In this document: one piece after another, positions 16,684 through 25,510 of the stretch
How positions within the stretch are numbered: position 1 is the first letter of the stretch
Layout: each line of letters starts with the position of its first letter
Assembly: GCF_032922745.1 (NCBI RefSeq)
Contig: NZ_CP136693.1
Coordinates: 1,922,001 to 1,986,000 of the forward strand
Direction of reading: 5' to 3'
DNA: 64,000 nt
Source: Marinobacter salarius
GTDB taxonomy: Bacteria; Pseudomonadota; Gammaproteobacteria; Pseudomonadales; Oleiphilaceae
Translations under genes and position numbers: made by a program
Notes under the pieces: generated by a model
Database searches by the model: none
Told to the model about the DNA's origin: nothing
The model's input: the letters and a program-made list of their open reading frames with translations, nothing else

Positions 16684-17370
16684 ATGACAGACCCAGTTCT
16701 TTTGATCACCGGCGCATCTTCGGGCATTGGTGCCGCTACGGCGCGGGCTGCTGCAAAGAATAATTATCGTGTTGTACTGGCAGCGCGTTCGAAAGACAGT
16801 CTTCAAAGCCTGAAAGAGGAGATTGGCAGTGATCGGGCGATCAGTGTTCAGTGTGATGTTCAAAGCAGCGAAGACCAGAAAGCCATGGTCGAACAGGCCC
16901 TGAAGGCTTTTGGGCAAATTGATGCGGTCTTTGCCAATGCAGGTCGCGGTGGTTCGCCGGGCGGCTTCAGTGGCGCAGACACCGACGCTTGGCGGGATAT
17001 GATTCTTACCAATGTCTATGGGGTTGGCCTCACTTTGCAGCACTGTCTGCCGGCCTTGAAAGAAAGCCGTGGCCACTTGTTGCTCACTGGCTCCGCCGCC
17101 GGCAGGGTGACCATTCCCGGTTCTATGTACAGCGCGACGAAATGGGCGGTGTCGGCCATCGGCTATGGTGTCCGGGAAGAGCTACGGGGAACGGGCGTTC
17201 GGGTAACGCTGATAGAGCCTGGAATGGTAGACACGCCTTTCTTTGACGAGCCCCCGGAGAGAGCACTGAAGCCGGACGACGTCGCCAATGCGGTGGTTTA
17301 CGCCCTGTCACAGCCAGCCCACGTAGACGTGAACGAGTTACTTGTCCGGCCTACGCCGCCCATTGAATAA
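16684..17370 (+). CDS. SDR family NAD(P)-dependent oxidoreductase
   Basis: 228-aa classical short-chain dehydrogenase. Nucleotide-binding TGASSGIG at about 9-16, NAG motif near 79, and catalytic Ser/YSATK near 137-154. An AAAGGAG ribosome site precedes the start. The substrate is not predictable. It converges with the DUF6635 gene, only 20 bases apart. Confidence 0.88.
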   Translation: MTDPVLLITGASSGIGAATARAAAKNNYRVVLAARSKDSLQSLKEEIGSDRAISVQCDVQSSEDQKAMVEQALKAFGQIDAVFANAGRGGSPGGFSGADTDAWRDMILTNVYGVGLTLQHCLPALKESRGHLLLTGSAAGRVTIPGSMYSATKWAVSAIGYGVREELRGTGVRVTLIEPGMVDTPFFDEPPERALKPDDVANAVVYALSQPAHVDVNELLVRPTPPIE

Positions 17371-17390
17371 GAGAGGTCTCGGAAATCGGC

Positions 17391-18356
17391 TTAGATCAAC
17401 CCTGCTCTGATCATGTCGAACGTGTCCAGAATGCGGGCCACATACTGGTCTTTCGGGCGAAAGCTGCTTTGAGTGCTGAGCGAGACGTCCCGCTCCAGGT
17501 GATCCAGCAGCTTGTGCAGGCGACGACGGTGCAGGCCGAGTGCCGCCTGCACGGGGTCGGAAATAACGCCGGACAGCGCTGCGAACGCCGCCAGGGCGGC
17601 CATGACCGCGACCATGACGCTGGCGGTCGTTGCCAGCGACGGCTCCGGTGGAAATACGCTGTAGTACCACGTGCCGATGGTTTCGCCGAGAATAAAATCC
17701 CGTGCCGCCAGGGTCTTTGCGAGCATGGACGCCAGCACCACCCCGAGCCCTATGCCCCCAGGCGTAAACTTCTGGAATGCAAACGCGCCCAACACGGTGC
17801 ATGAAATGCTATTGGTGATATCGGCAGAGGCCGTCCGCGTTACGCGGTACTGACGAAGAGCGTCGGAAATCACGGGCTCTATCAGTTTGATAAAGTGCTG
17901 GTGGTCGACCGGCTCAGAACTGTGGCGTTCATAAACCTCCTCCAACGCTTCCGCCAGATAGTCTTCCAGCAGGTGGCCCGTAGGCTGACCACTGTTCAGC
18001 AGGTCTGCCTGAATCAGGCTCGATATGTGCTGCTGTACGCGGGTGGTGAAACCTGCAGGCACACGATCGGCCATTCCGTACAGCCATCTGAGGCCGGCGC
18101 GTTTGCGCGTCGGAATTTTTACCAGGCAGGCAAGGGCGTACATCGGTGCCCAAAGCAGATTGATCGGCGCCCGCAACATGTCCCAGCCCAGTGCCATCCG
18201 GTTGGTCGCGATAGCCCCTGGGTAATGGAAATGTCGGTCGATAAACGTTGGCACCCGCGACCGGCAGTCGGCAAAGTACCGTTCAATGCCCGAGCGTAAG
18301 GCTAGCTCTATCTCTGCTTCGGAGATGGTCTGCTCGGGTGGTATGGCAATGGGCAT
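17391..18356 (-). CDS. DUF6635 family protein
   Basis: 321-aa protein. An N-terminal segment, SGIERYFADCRSRVPTFIDRHFHYPG, matches DUF6635. Hydrophobic stretches lie at about 60-80, 205-225 and 245-265, so it is probably membrane associated. Function unknown. Transcribed alone, with a divergent dehydrogenase gene at 18543. Confidence 0.68.
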   Translation of the reverse strand: MPIAIPPEQTISEAEIELALRSGIERYFADCRSRVPTFIDRHFHYPGAIATNRMALGWDMLRAPINLLWAPMYALACLVKIPTRKRAGLRWLYGMADRVPAGFTTRVQQHISSLIQADLLNSGQPTGHLLEDYLAEALEEVYERHSSEPVDHQHFIKLIEPVISDALRQYRVTRTASADITNSISCTVLGAFAFQKFTPGGIGLGVVLASMLAKTLAARDFILGETIGTWYYSVFPPEPSLATTASVMVAVMAALAAFAALSGVISDPVQAALGLHRRRLHKLLDHLERDVSLSTQSSFRPKDQYVARILDTFDMIRAGLI

Positions 18357-18542
18357 AAGTGACAGGTGCAGTTACCGGTAAGTGGGACGGAGTTGTTTAC
18401 AGGCGCTCACTTTATCAGGAATCGTTACGGTTTCCTGTTAACGCCCTGATCATCCGGTAGAGAAACCCCAGAACTTCCCTAAATCAGAGAAACTTAGTAC
18501 CTTGCGGAAATTCCGAACAAAAACACCAACAGGATCATCGTT

Positions 18543-19679
18543 ATGAAAATCCGTGCCGCTGTATTGGAAACGATAGGTGCGCCACAGCCTTTCGACGAAA
18601 ACCGACCGCTGACGATTGAAGAGCTGGAACTGGATCCACCGGGCGATCATGAGGTGTTGGTTCAGATCCGGGCAGCGGGTTTGTGCCATTCAGACTTGTC
18701 CGTGATTGACGGCAACCGGCCAAGGCCCGTGCCTATGGCCCTGGGCCATGAGGCGGCAGGCGTGGTCAAAGCCGTTGGGGCAGGGGTGACAGATCTCAGC
18801 CCGGGTGATCACGTGGTCACTGTCTTTGTTCCCAGCTGCGGGCACTGCAGCCCCTGTGCCGAAGGTCGCCCCGCGCTGTGCGAACCGGCGGCCGTCGCGA
18901 ACAATGCCGGTACGCTTGTTGGTGGCGAACACCGGCTGCATCGGGCGGATGGTACGCCGGTGAATCACCACCTGGGTGTCTCTGCGTTCGCCGATCACGC
19001 AGTGGTGTCCCGACATTCACTGGTACGGATTGATCCAGACCTGCCGTTTCATCATGCCGCCCTCTTTGGCTGTGCCGTGCTGACGGGCGTGGGCGCCGCT
19101 ATCAACTCGGCCGATATCAAAGCCGGCCAGACGGTCGCTGTTATCGGGCTTGGTGGCGTGGGCCTGAACAGTGTGTTGGGTGCGCTGGTGGCCGGGGCGG
19201 GACAGGTCATTGCCATTGATCTGGATGAGGACAAGCTTGCGATGGCCAAGAGCCTGGGCGCCAGCGCTGGTATCAATGCGGCGGACGAAGATTGCGTGAG
19301 CCAGGTGAAAGCCTTGACCAACGGCGGCGTTGATTGTGCGATCGAAATGGCGGGTTCTGAAAAGGCGCTGGAGTTGGCTTATCAACTGACTCGTCGCGGC
19401 GGTACAACCGTAACAGGTGGGTTGGCACACCCTGACAGGAAGGTGTCGATTCAACAGGTGAGCCTGGTGGCAGAGGAGCGAACCCTCAAGGGTAGCTATG
19501 TGGGAAGCTGTGTGCCGGTGCGGGATGTGGCCCGCTACGTCAGCCTGTTTCGCCAGGGACGGTTGCCGGTCGACAAGCTACTGAGCGACACCCTGACCCT
19601 TGATGAGATCAACGAAGGCTTTGAGCGATTGGCAAACGGCAAGGCCATTCGCCAGGTCATTCTTTTTGACGACCACTGA
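18543..19679 (+). CDS. Zinc-dependent alcohol dehydrogenase (MDR)
   Basis: 378-aa medium-chain dehydrogenase. Catalytic zinc site CHSDLSVIDG and GHEAAG; four structural-zinc cysteines in SCGHCSPCAEG followed by LC; NAD-binding GLGGVGLN near 208. It resembles class III or aryl-alcohol type zinc ADHs. A thioesterase gene follows 15 bases downstream, suggesting a short operon for oxidation of an alcohol or aldehyde, possibly with acyl-CoA turnover. Confidence 0.88.
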   Translation: MKIRAAVLETIGAPQPFDENRPLTIEELELDPPGDHEVLVQIRAAGLCHSDLSVIDGNRPRPVPMALGHEAAGVVKAVGAGVTDLSPGDHVVTVFVPSCGHCSPCAEGRPALCEPAAVANNAGTLVGGEHRLHRADGTPVNHHLGVSAFADHAVVSRHSLVRIDPDLPFHHAALFGCAVLTGVGAAINSADIKAGQTVAVIGLGGVGLNSVLGALVAGAGQVIAIDLDEDKLAMAKSLGASAGINAADEDCVSQVKALTNGGVDCAIEMAGSEKALELAYQLTRRGGTTVTGGLAHPDRKVSIQQVSLVAEERTLKGSYVGSCVPVRDVARYVSLFRQGRLPVDKLLSDTLTLDEINEGFERLANGKAIRQVILFDDH

Positions 19680-19694
19680 CGCCAGGCTGCCTCC

Positions 19695-20111
19695 ATGGAA
19701 CGATCTGACTTCCCCGTGTTTTACCCCATCATCACCCGATGGATGGATAACGACATCTACGGTCACGTCAACAACGTGACCTACTATTCCTACTTCGATT
19801 CGGTCATCAACCGCTATCTCATTGAAGAAGGCGGTCTTGATATACACAACGCACCGGTAGTGGGTTTTATGGTGAGTTCCAGCTGCCAGTTCAAGAAGCC
19901 GGTTGCCTACCCTGATGCCCTTGAAGCCGGCGTTCGGGTTGCCAGAACTGGCACCCGTTCTGTGACCTACGAGGTGGGGATTTTCATGGGGAACGACACC
20001 CAGGCAGCCGCACATGGCGAGCTTGTCCATGTGTTCGTGGATCGTGCCACCCAGTCCTCGACACCGATTCCTCCAGGGATTCGGGAGGCCCTGGAGCGAA
20101 TTACGGTGTAG
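19695..20111 (+). CDS. Acyl-CoA thioesterase, hotdog fold (4HBT)
   Basis: 138-aa single hotdog protein. The motif RWMDNDIYGHVNNVTYYSYFD near residue 15 contains the D-x-(Y/M)-GHVNN catalytic pattern of 4-hydroxybenzoyl-CoA thioesterase-like enzymes. The Asp is the likely catalytic residue. It is 15 bases after the dehydrogenase gene and probably co-transcribed. Confidence 0.85.
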   Translation: MERSDFPVFYPIITRWMDNDIYGHVNNVTYYSYFDSVINRYLIEEGGLDIHNAPVVGFMVSSSCQFKKPVAYPDALEAGVRVARTGTRSVTYEVGIFMGNDTQAAAHGELVHVFVDRATQSSTPIPPGIREALERITV

Positions 20112-20138
20112 AGGCCGTCCTTGAGAGGGGCGACAGCT

Positions 20139-20637
20139 TCAGGCGTCCGGCGTCCAGAGACCCTGCAGTTGCCCCAGCAACGAAGAGCCAATTCCCTGAT
20201 TTTCCAGGAAGCTCATGATAACCGGGACAAACTGCTGGATCATGCCGCTGTCCATACCCAGGGCTGTAAAGGCTGATTGCACACCGTCCATCGACGAGAT
20301 GCCGGAAAGCAGGCTTCCGCTCAGGCTGCTACCACCGCCCAGCAGGCTGGACAGGCCAGAGGCTTTGCTGGTTAGGGTGCTCATGGAGTCGTTGCCCAAC
20401 TGGTTTTTTGCGAGCTGTAACAGGGCGCCAGTACCACCTGTTGCCTGGGCCTGTGTGACGCCGAGCTGGCTTTGGAGTTGGCCGACCAGTTGCTGGGCTT
20501 CACCGCTGACCTCTGATGCCGAGGTCATTGCTTCGGTGCCGCTGGAAAGCGCGTCGTTAAGGTCGAAGGCGTTAGCGGCTGGGGCGAGTAGGTCAGATGC
20601 TTGAAACCAGGAGGAATTGCTTGATGGTAGCGTTCAT
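20139..20637 (-). pseudogene. DUF2780 protein, signal peptide out of frame
   Basis: The long open frame (20139-20528) begins in mid-protein. Upstream, the same frame continues as LLAPAANAFDLNDALSSGTEAM, a typical signal-peptide end plus mature start, but has no start codon. An ATG at 20635-20637 with AGGA in front opens MNATIKQFLLVSS in another frame. Removing one T in the TT at 20601-20602 joins both into one normal DUF2780 precursor of about 165 aa. The mature part is Gly/Ser/Leu rich with a C-terminal QFVPVIMSFLENQG. So this is either a frameshift mutation or an assembly error. Confidence 0.7.
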
Positions 20638-20759
20638 TGGGCTGTCCTGAGGGATGTATTATCGAGGTCAGCTCTATTTATGGGGGCGGTAGATCGCTAA
20701 TAATAGTGAGTGAAAACCGAAACATATCGAATATTCTGCCTGGTGTTGCCGGCACGCTT

Positions 20760-20788
20760 CAAAAAGGGGAGGGCGATGAGCCCTCCTC
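20760..20788 (-). terminator. Rho-independent terminator of GST gene
   Basis: On the minus strand, a 7-bp stem (GGAGGGC/GCCCTCC, loop of five) is followed by a run of five T. It lies directly downstream of the GST stop at 20796. Confidence 0.8.
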
Positions 20789-20795
20789 GGTGCGT

Positions 20796-21464
20796 TCAGG
20801 CAAAATCGTATTCACCGCCCTTCTCTAGTGCCCTCTGATAAGCGGGTCTGGCGTGTGCTTTCTCAACCCACGCATTGATATGGGGCCTGTCTTTGCCAAC
20901 GATACCCCGTGCCACGGAAGCTTCCAGCGGGAAGCTCATTTGAATGTCCGCCGCGCTGAGGTTGTCCCCCAGAAACCAGGTGTTTTTTGCCAGGTGAGCT
21001 TCGACGAAATCCAGGTGTGTTTTGATCATCGGGCCGATGAAGGTAGCAGTGGTTTTATCGGCAATGCCTTTGGCCACCGGCTTGATAAAAAACGGCATCG
21101 GGCTGTTTTTTACCTTCTGGAACACCAGGCGCATTACCAGCGGTGGCATCAGGGAGCCTTCGGCGTAATGCAGCCAGTAGGTATAATCCAGCCACGCCTG
21201 GCCGCCGGCTTCCGGCAACATGGTGTCTTTGCCGTAGGTGTGGGCCAGATACTCGATAATAGCGCCTGACTCCGCTACCACCAGGTCGCCATCGGTAATC
21301 ACCGGTGATTTACCCAGCGGGTGTACTTTTTTCAGGCTGGCTGGCGCCAGCATGGTTTTAGGGTCACGCTCGTAACGCTGGATTTCGTAGGGCACTCCCA
21401 ATTCTTCCAACATCCAGAGAACGCGTTGTGAACGGGAATTGTTGAGGTGGTGAACGGTAATCAT
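20796..21464 (-). CDS. Glutathione S-transferase
   Basis: 222-aa GST. N-terminal thioredoxin-fold domain (ITVHHLNNSRSQRVLWMLEE, KSPVITDGDLVVAESGAIIEYL with the glutathione-contacting ES pair) and an all-helical C-terminal domain (about 88-220, LSAADIQMSFPLE). Cytoplasmic detoxification or thiol transfer; substrate unknown. Monocistronic with a clear terminator. Confidence 0.88.
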   Translation of the reverse strand: MITVHHLNNSRSQRVLWMLEELGVPYEIQRYERDPKTMLAPASLKKVHPLGKSPVITDGDLVVAESGAIIEYLAHTYGKDTMLPEAGGQAWLDYTYWLHYAEGSLMPPLVMRLVFQKVKNSPMPFFIKPVAKGIADKTTATFIGPMIKTHLDFVEAHLAKNTWFLGDNLSAADIQMSFPLEASVARGIVGKDRPHINAWVEKAHARPAYQRALEKGGEYDFA

Positions 21465-21706
21465 GCAGTGACTCCACTGGTGTCAAAAGAATAAGCAGGT
21501 TAGCAGTGTAGTCTGCAAATAGCTTTTTGGATCACCACGGGTTTTGCTTCGAGTCGTTTTTCCAGTGAGTGTTCTTGCACAAGGCAGTTTTCCGAGCTAG
21601 ATAAGGATAACAATAATATTGCGAGAGGCATCTGCAGTAGATGCATGTTGGTATCCTGATAGTTAGATAATCATTCGATGAAACATACATAGAGGAAGGA
21701 TTTCTC

Positions 21707-22855
21707 ATGAAAACATGGTTATCGATTATCGCTATTAGTAGCTTAGTCTTCACGGGGTTGGCGCATGCGGCTCCCCAGAGTAAACCCAACGGTCCCTGGA
21801 TCACCGACGGACAGAATGTGTCTTTGGCTGCGTTACGAAGTTATGCCCAGCTTTGGCATACGCTTGAGCAACTGGATCGATCGGCCAAAGGAGGGTTTGT
21901 CCTTTCGAGCGCTCCTCGCCTCAGTAATACTGGCCGGGAAATCCCCGTGGTTACAATAGGGAGCGGACCTCAGCGCATAATGATCATCGCTCAGCAACAC
22001 GGCAACGAGTATGTCGTGAGTGAGGCTATGGTTGATTTGGCCAGAGATCTATCCGACAACTCGAGGGAATCAAGGGCCATACGGGATGCGCTCACGCTCA
22101 CCATCGTACCCAGAGTCAATGTCGACGGGTTTGACGCAAGTGTTGAAGATGCTTTCGGGAATACGCCACCGTGGCGCCAGAACTACGATCCATCATGCGT
22201 ATCGGGTCCTTGTCCCGCGTTTTATCAGCGCGGACGCGGTTATGACATCAACCGCTATCATTCGTTTCTTGAGGATGGTCCAGAGGTCGATCCATACGTT
22301 GGTGGCCCTAATCCCGTGCCCGAGTCGGTTGCCATGCGTTTGTTGTTTGACGAATTTCAGCCTTCGGTGGTAATCGATTTCCACCACCAGGGCTCTTATG
22401 TTGATGCCGACGGCAATTTAATTACGGGATCGACGCTATGGCCGAATGCTACATCGGCGGCTGAGGCGCTGGGTGTGGTGGATCAGTTCGAGGCAGGAGT
22501 GGAACTTGCAAAAAAAGTGGTCACGGTTATGGCCACAGAGCTCGACCAGTACGGTTATGCCAACATCACGCTCTATCCCGGTACCACAACGCCTGGAATC
22601 GCCCGTAACGCGTATGGACTGTTGGGTGCCGGATCGGTGCTGTTCGAGATGCGTGGAGGTATTGGAACCAAGGGCAATGGGTACATTACCAAGACTGCGT
22701 ACAATGCTGCCAAAGCCGTTGTCGCCGCCATGGCCGACGGCACTTTGTTCGACGCGGACATTACGATCGCGGAAAGCCTTCCCCCCAGAGGCCCGGGAAT
22801 TGGCGCGCCTAACGAGGAGGGAGGATGTAGTGGCATAGTGACTTTGGCCACCTGA
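21707..22855 (+). CDS. Secreted M14 zinc carboxypeptidase, C-terminus altered by IS
   Basis: 382-aa exported peptidase. Signal peptide 1-21 (AHA-AP). Zinc ligands H98 and E101 (QQHGNE) and a His at 226-227 (IDFHHQ); substrate Arg in DINRYH near 183; catalytic Glu314 (LFEMRG). The IS at 22826 enters at codon 374, so the last nine residues (from CSGIV) and the stop are IS sequence. Without the IS and one GGA copy the frame would read EEGGEVE and stop at 24091-24093. All catalytic residues precede the insertion, so activity may be retained. Confidence 0.82.
   Translation: MKTWLSIIAISSLVFTGLAHAAPQSKPNGPWITDGQNVSLAALRSYAQLWHTLEQLDRSAKGGFVLSSAPRLSNTGREIPVVTIGSGPQRIMIIAQQHGNEYVVSEAMVDLARDLSDNSRESRAIRDALTLTIVPRVNVDGFDASVEDAFGNTPPWRQNYDPSCVSGPCPAFYQRGRGYDINRYHSFLEDGPEVDPYVGGPNPVPESVAMRLLFDEFQPSVVIDFHHQGSYVDADGNLITGSTLWPNATSAAEALGVVDQFEAGVELAKKVVTVMATELDQYGYANITLYPGTTTPGIARNAYGLLGAGSVLFEMRGGIGTKGNGYITKTAYNAAKAVVAAMADGTLFDADITIAESLPPRGPGIGAPNEEGGCSGIVTLAT
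22826..22852 (+). repeat. IS left inverted repeat
   Basis: 27-base terminal repeat. It matches the right end in TGTAGTGG, AGTG and CCACC blocks with differing spacers between. It supplies the new stop codon region for the interrupted peptidase (TGA 22853-22855). Confidence 0.85.
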
Positions 22856-22898
22856 TTTTGAGTGTATGATCACTCACATAATGAATCAGGTGAAGACG

Positions 22899-23204
22899 AT
22901 GGCGAAAACTAGAAACTTCAGTCCGGAATTCCGTTTGGAGGCAGCCCAACTGGTGGTCGACCAAGGATACACAGTGAAAGCTGCCTGCGATGCCATGGGT
23001 GTCGGTAAATCCACCATGGAGTACTGGGTCCGTAAACTTCGTTCCGAACGGGCTGGCAAAGCGCCCAGAGGCGAGGCCCTGACCACAGAGCAGCGTGAGA
23101 TTCAGGAACTGAAGCGCCGCCTTCGTCGGTCGGAGGAAGAAAAGGAAATCTTAAAAAAGGCTACCGCTCTCTTGATGTCGGACTCCCTGAGCAATTCTCG
23201 ATAA
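22899..23204 (+). CDS. IS3 transposase OrfA
   Basis: 101-aa protein with an N-terminal helix-turn-helix (FSPEFRLEAAQLVVDQGYTV, then VGKSTMEYWVRKL) and a C-terminal leucine-zipper-like coil (about 68-90). The start at 22899 has AGGTGA at 22888-22893; in-frame ATGs lie upstream at 22866 and 22881. It binds IS ends and is made alone or fused to OrfB by -1 frameshifting. Confidence 0.87.
   Translation: MAKTRNFSPEFRLEAAQLVVDQGYTVKAACDAMGVGKSTMEYWVRKLRSERAGKAPRGEALTTEQREIQELKRRLRRSEEEKEILKKATALLMSDSLSNSR
23153..23159 (+). other. Programmed -1 frameshift heptamer
   Basis: A AAA AAG is aligned with the OrfA frame as X XXY YYZ. Slipping by -1 leads into the OrfB frame, which has no stop between here and the OrfB ORF, giving a single OrfAB transposase. 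Confidence 0.85.
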
Positions 23205-23230
23205 TCGAGCGACTTGAAGAGAGCTATACG

Positions 23231-24070
23231 GTGCAGCGCCTGTGTCGGGTGTTTGGGGTGCATCGCAGCAGCTACCGGGCATGGCGTGACCGGGATAGAA
23301 CGCCCTGTGACGCTGAGCAAGCACTCCAAGAGCAGGTTATTGAGGCCCACGAGACCAGCAATGGTTCAGCCGGGGCACGGACGATTGCCAGCATGGTGAC
23401 ACAGGCCGGAATACCGCTGAGCCGTTACCGAGCCAGCCGACGGATGAAGCAGCTGGGACTGGTCAGTACGCAGCCGCCAAGCCACGTTTACAAGAAGGCC
23501 GATCAGCCGCACCTGGATATTCCGAATCTTCTTGACAGGGAGTTCGACGTAGAGGAACCCAATCAAGTATGGACCGGAGACATCACCTATCTTTGGACCG
23601 GTGCGCGCTGGGCTTATCTAGCTGTTGTGATCGATTTGTTTTCCCGTAAACCGGTGGGCTGGGCCATATCCCTATCACCGAATACGGATCTGGTGAAGAA
23701 GGCGCTGACGATTGCGTATGAATCCCGTGGGAAGCCATCAGGAGTCATGTTCCACTCGGATCAGGGATGTCAGTACACAAGCCTGAGGTTCCGGCAGTTG
23801 TTATGGAGCTACCAGATGAAACAGAGCCTCAGCCGACGGGGGAATTGCTGGGATAATGCCCCGACAGAGCGCTTCTTCCGGAGTCTGAAAACAGAATGGG
23901 TGCCGGAAATCGGGTATCCATGCTTTGCCGCGGCGAAGCAATCGGTCACGGATTACATGATCGGCTATTACAGTGCGCTGCGACCGCACAAACACAACAG
24001 TGGATTGCCGCCGAATGCGGCAGAGAAGGCCTACTGGAAAACTCAAAAGACGGTGGTCTATAACACTTGA
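23231..24070 (+). CDS. IS3 transposase OrfB (DDE integrase core)
   Basis: 279-aa rve-type transposase domain. Catalytic residues are Asp in WTGDITY, Asp in FHSDQGCQY and Glu in NAPTERFFRSLK, all present. The frame is open upstream to the slippery site at 23153, so the functional product is an OrfAB fusion of about 390 aa. Ends 8 bases inside the right end of the element. Confidence 0.9.
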   Translation: MQRLCRVFGVHRSSYRAWRDRDRTPCDAEQALQEQVIEAHETSNGSAGARTIASMVTQAGIPLSRYRASRRMKQLGLVSTQPPSHVYKKADQPHLDIPNLLDREFDVEEPNQVWTGDITYLWTGARWAYLAVVIDLFSRKPVGWAISLSPNTDLVKKALTIAYESRGKPSGVMFHSDQGCQYTSLRFRQLLWSYQMKQSLSRRGNCWDNAPTERFFRSLKTEWVPEIGYPCFAAAKQSVTDYMIGYYSALRPHKHNSGLPPNAAEKAYWKTQKTVVYNT

Positions 24071-24078
24071 CCACTACA
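24052..24078 (-). repeat. IS right inverted repeat
   Basis: 27-base terminal repeat, inverted relative to the left end, with the same TGTAGTGG, AGTG and CCACC blocks. It overlaps the end of orfB. Followed by the GGA target duplication. Confidence 0.85.
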
Positions 24079-24100
24079 GGAGAAGTAGAGTAACAAGGTA

Positions 24101-24147
24101 AACCCATGAATGGGTTAGCCTCATCCCCACGTATAGGGGATGAGGCT
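24101..24147 (+). terminator. Two hairpins after the peptidase gene
   Basis: A 6-bp hairpin (AACCCA/TGGGTT, 24101-24116) is followed by a perfect 12-bp stem (24117-24128 with 24136-24147, loop of seven). They lie just after the original peptidase stop at 24091-24093. No T-run follows, so they are probable terminators of the peptidase transcript. Confidence 0.55.
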
Positions 24148-24254
24148 CCAGCCATATGATCATAACGATTGAACCTGCCTCGCTTTTTCGTTACATCTAT
24201 CCTTTCGCTTCATCTGAAATCAGTCACCTCATTTCATATACCAGGAGGCCGGCA

Positions 24255-24710
24255 ATGTCGGAACCATCACTTAAAGAACAACTCAACACCGCAGTGAAAA
24301 ATGCGATGCGGAACAAGGACAAAACCCGGCTTGTTACCCTGCGTATGGCGCAGGCTGCGGTCAAACAGATTGAAATTGATGAGCGCCGTGATTTGAGCGA
24401 CGAGGATGTTCTCAAGGTGTTGGACAAGATGCTCAAACAGCGCCGTGACGCCGCCAGTCAGTATGACGAGGCAGGCCGAGAGGAACTGGGTGACAAGGAA
24501 AGGGCGGAAATGGTGATCATCGAGGAATTCATGCCCGCGGCCCTCAACGAGGATGATCTGGACGGCCTGATTCGAATGACCATCAGCGCTACCGATGCAC
24601 AGGGAATGCAGGATATGGGCAAAGTGATGAACGAGCTAAAGCCCCAGGTGCTTGGCCGGGTTGATATGGGCCACCTGAGCAAGAAGGTGCGGGCAGCGCT
24701 GGCGGGTTGA
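24255..24710 (+). CDS. yqeY: GatB/YqeY family protein
   Basis: 151-aa YqeY homologue, related to the C-terminal tRNA-binding part of GatB. Helical throughout (LKEQLNTAVKNAMRNKDKTR, DEDVLKVLDKMLKQRRDAA, LGRVDMGHLSKKVRAAL). An AGGAGG ribosome site at 24243-24248 fixes the start at 24255. In many Gammaproteobacteria yqeY lies by rpsU and dnaG; here it precedes a VWA and a J-domain gene. Confidence 0.9.
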   Translation: MSEPSLKEQLNTAVKNAMRNKDKTRLVTLRMAQAAVKQIEIDERRDLSDEDVLKVLDKMLKQRRDAASQYDEAGREELGDKERAEMVIIEEFMPAALNEDDLDGLIRMTISATDAQGMQDMGKVMNELKPQVLGRVDMGHLSKKVRAALAG

Positions 24711-24756
24711 TGGCACCCCATGTGCGTGACGCACTGGTAAACGAAAAAGGACCACT

Positions 24757-25452
24757 ATGGCCGACAAAGAACTGCGCCCCAAATCCGATAGACAGGCCAT
24801 CGACCAGTTTATCAACGAGGTTCGCACACTGCCCAAACAGGGCGGTGGGCAGGGCAGGCTGATATTTGCGTTGGATGCCACCGCCAGCCGGGAGGCAACC
24901 TGGGATGAGGCCTGCCACTTGCAAAGTGAGCTGTTCATGGCGACGCGAGATTTGGGCGGCTTGGCTATCCAACTTTGTTATTACCGTGGCTTTGGTGAGT
25001 TCAAGGCTACGGAGTTTGTGACGGAGACCGGTCAGTTGTTGAACCTGATGAACGGCGTTTCCTGCCTGGGTGGGCGCACCCAGATCAGCCGGGTGTTGGC
25101 TCATGCCGTGAAAGAAACCCGCGAAAAGGCTGTCAGGGCTGTGGTGTTTATCGGCGACTGTTGCGAGGAGCCAGTGGACGAGCTGTGCCATACCGCGGGG
25201 GAACTGGGGATGCTGCGAACGCCGGTGTTCATGTTTCACGAGGGCGCCGATGCCCATGCCAGAGCGGTGTTCCAGCAGGTGAGCAAGTTGTCTGGTGGCG
25301 CCTATGCCCCCTTCGATCGTGACAGTCCGCAAGTTCTCAAGGATCTTATGGCTGCCGTTGCGGTCTATGCTTCCGGGGGAGCCAAGGCCCTGCAGGATTT
25401 TTCCAGCCGCAGCTCTCCAGAGGTCAAGCGCTTGACCCAGCAAATCAAGTAG
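24757..25452 (+). CDS. VWA-like domain protein
   Basis: 231-aa cytoplasmic protein with a von Willebrand A-like fold. LIFALDATASRE near residue 36 is a degenerate MIDAS-like D-x-T-x-S segment, and RAVVFIGDCCEE near 128 and SGGAYAPFDRDS near 182 fit later strands. Sits between yqeY and a J-domain membrane protein on one strand, 58 bases from the latter. Function unknown; a scaffold or metal-dependent adhesion role is typical for the fold. Confidence 0.65.
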   Translation: MADKELRPKSDRQAIDQFINEVRTLPKQGGGQGRLIFALDATASREATWDEACHLQSELFMATRDLGGLAIQLCYYRGFGEFKATEFVTETGQLLNLMNGVSCLGGRTQISRVLAHAVKETREKAVRAVVFIGDCCEEPVDELCHTAGELGMLRTPVFMFHEGADAHARAVFQQVSKLSGGAYAPFDRDSPQVLKDLMAAVAVYASGGAKALQDFSSRSSPEVKRLTQQIK

Positions 25453-25510
25453 CGCTTGTTTCAATCCACGTTCAAACCATCGATGGACCGATGAGTTCCG
25501 GGGTATCTGA

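Larger units (their letters stand above)
22826..24078 (+). mobile_element. IS3 family insertion sequence (IS51-like group)
   Basis: A complete 1,253-bp element bounded by TGTAGTGG and CCACTACA and flanked by 3-base duplications GGA (22823-22825 and 24079-24081). It encodes the two overlapping IS3 reading frames with a -1 slippery heptamer. It lies in the last codons of the M14 peptidase gene, in the same orientation. The intact frames and perfect duplication suggest a recent insertion. Confidence 0.92.

Noticed and set aside
20595..20610. Programmed frameshifting in the DUF2780 gene
   Set aside because: No slippery sequence is visible and the shift would fall inside the signal peptide; a one-base insertion is simpler.
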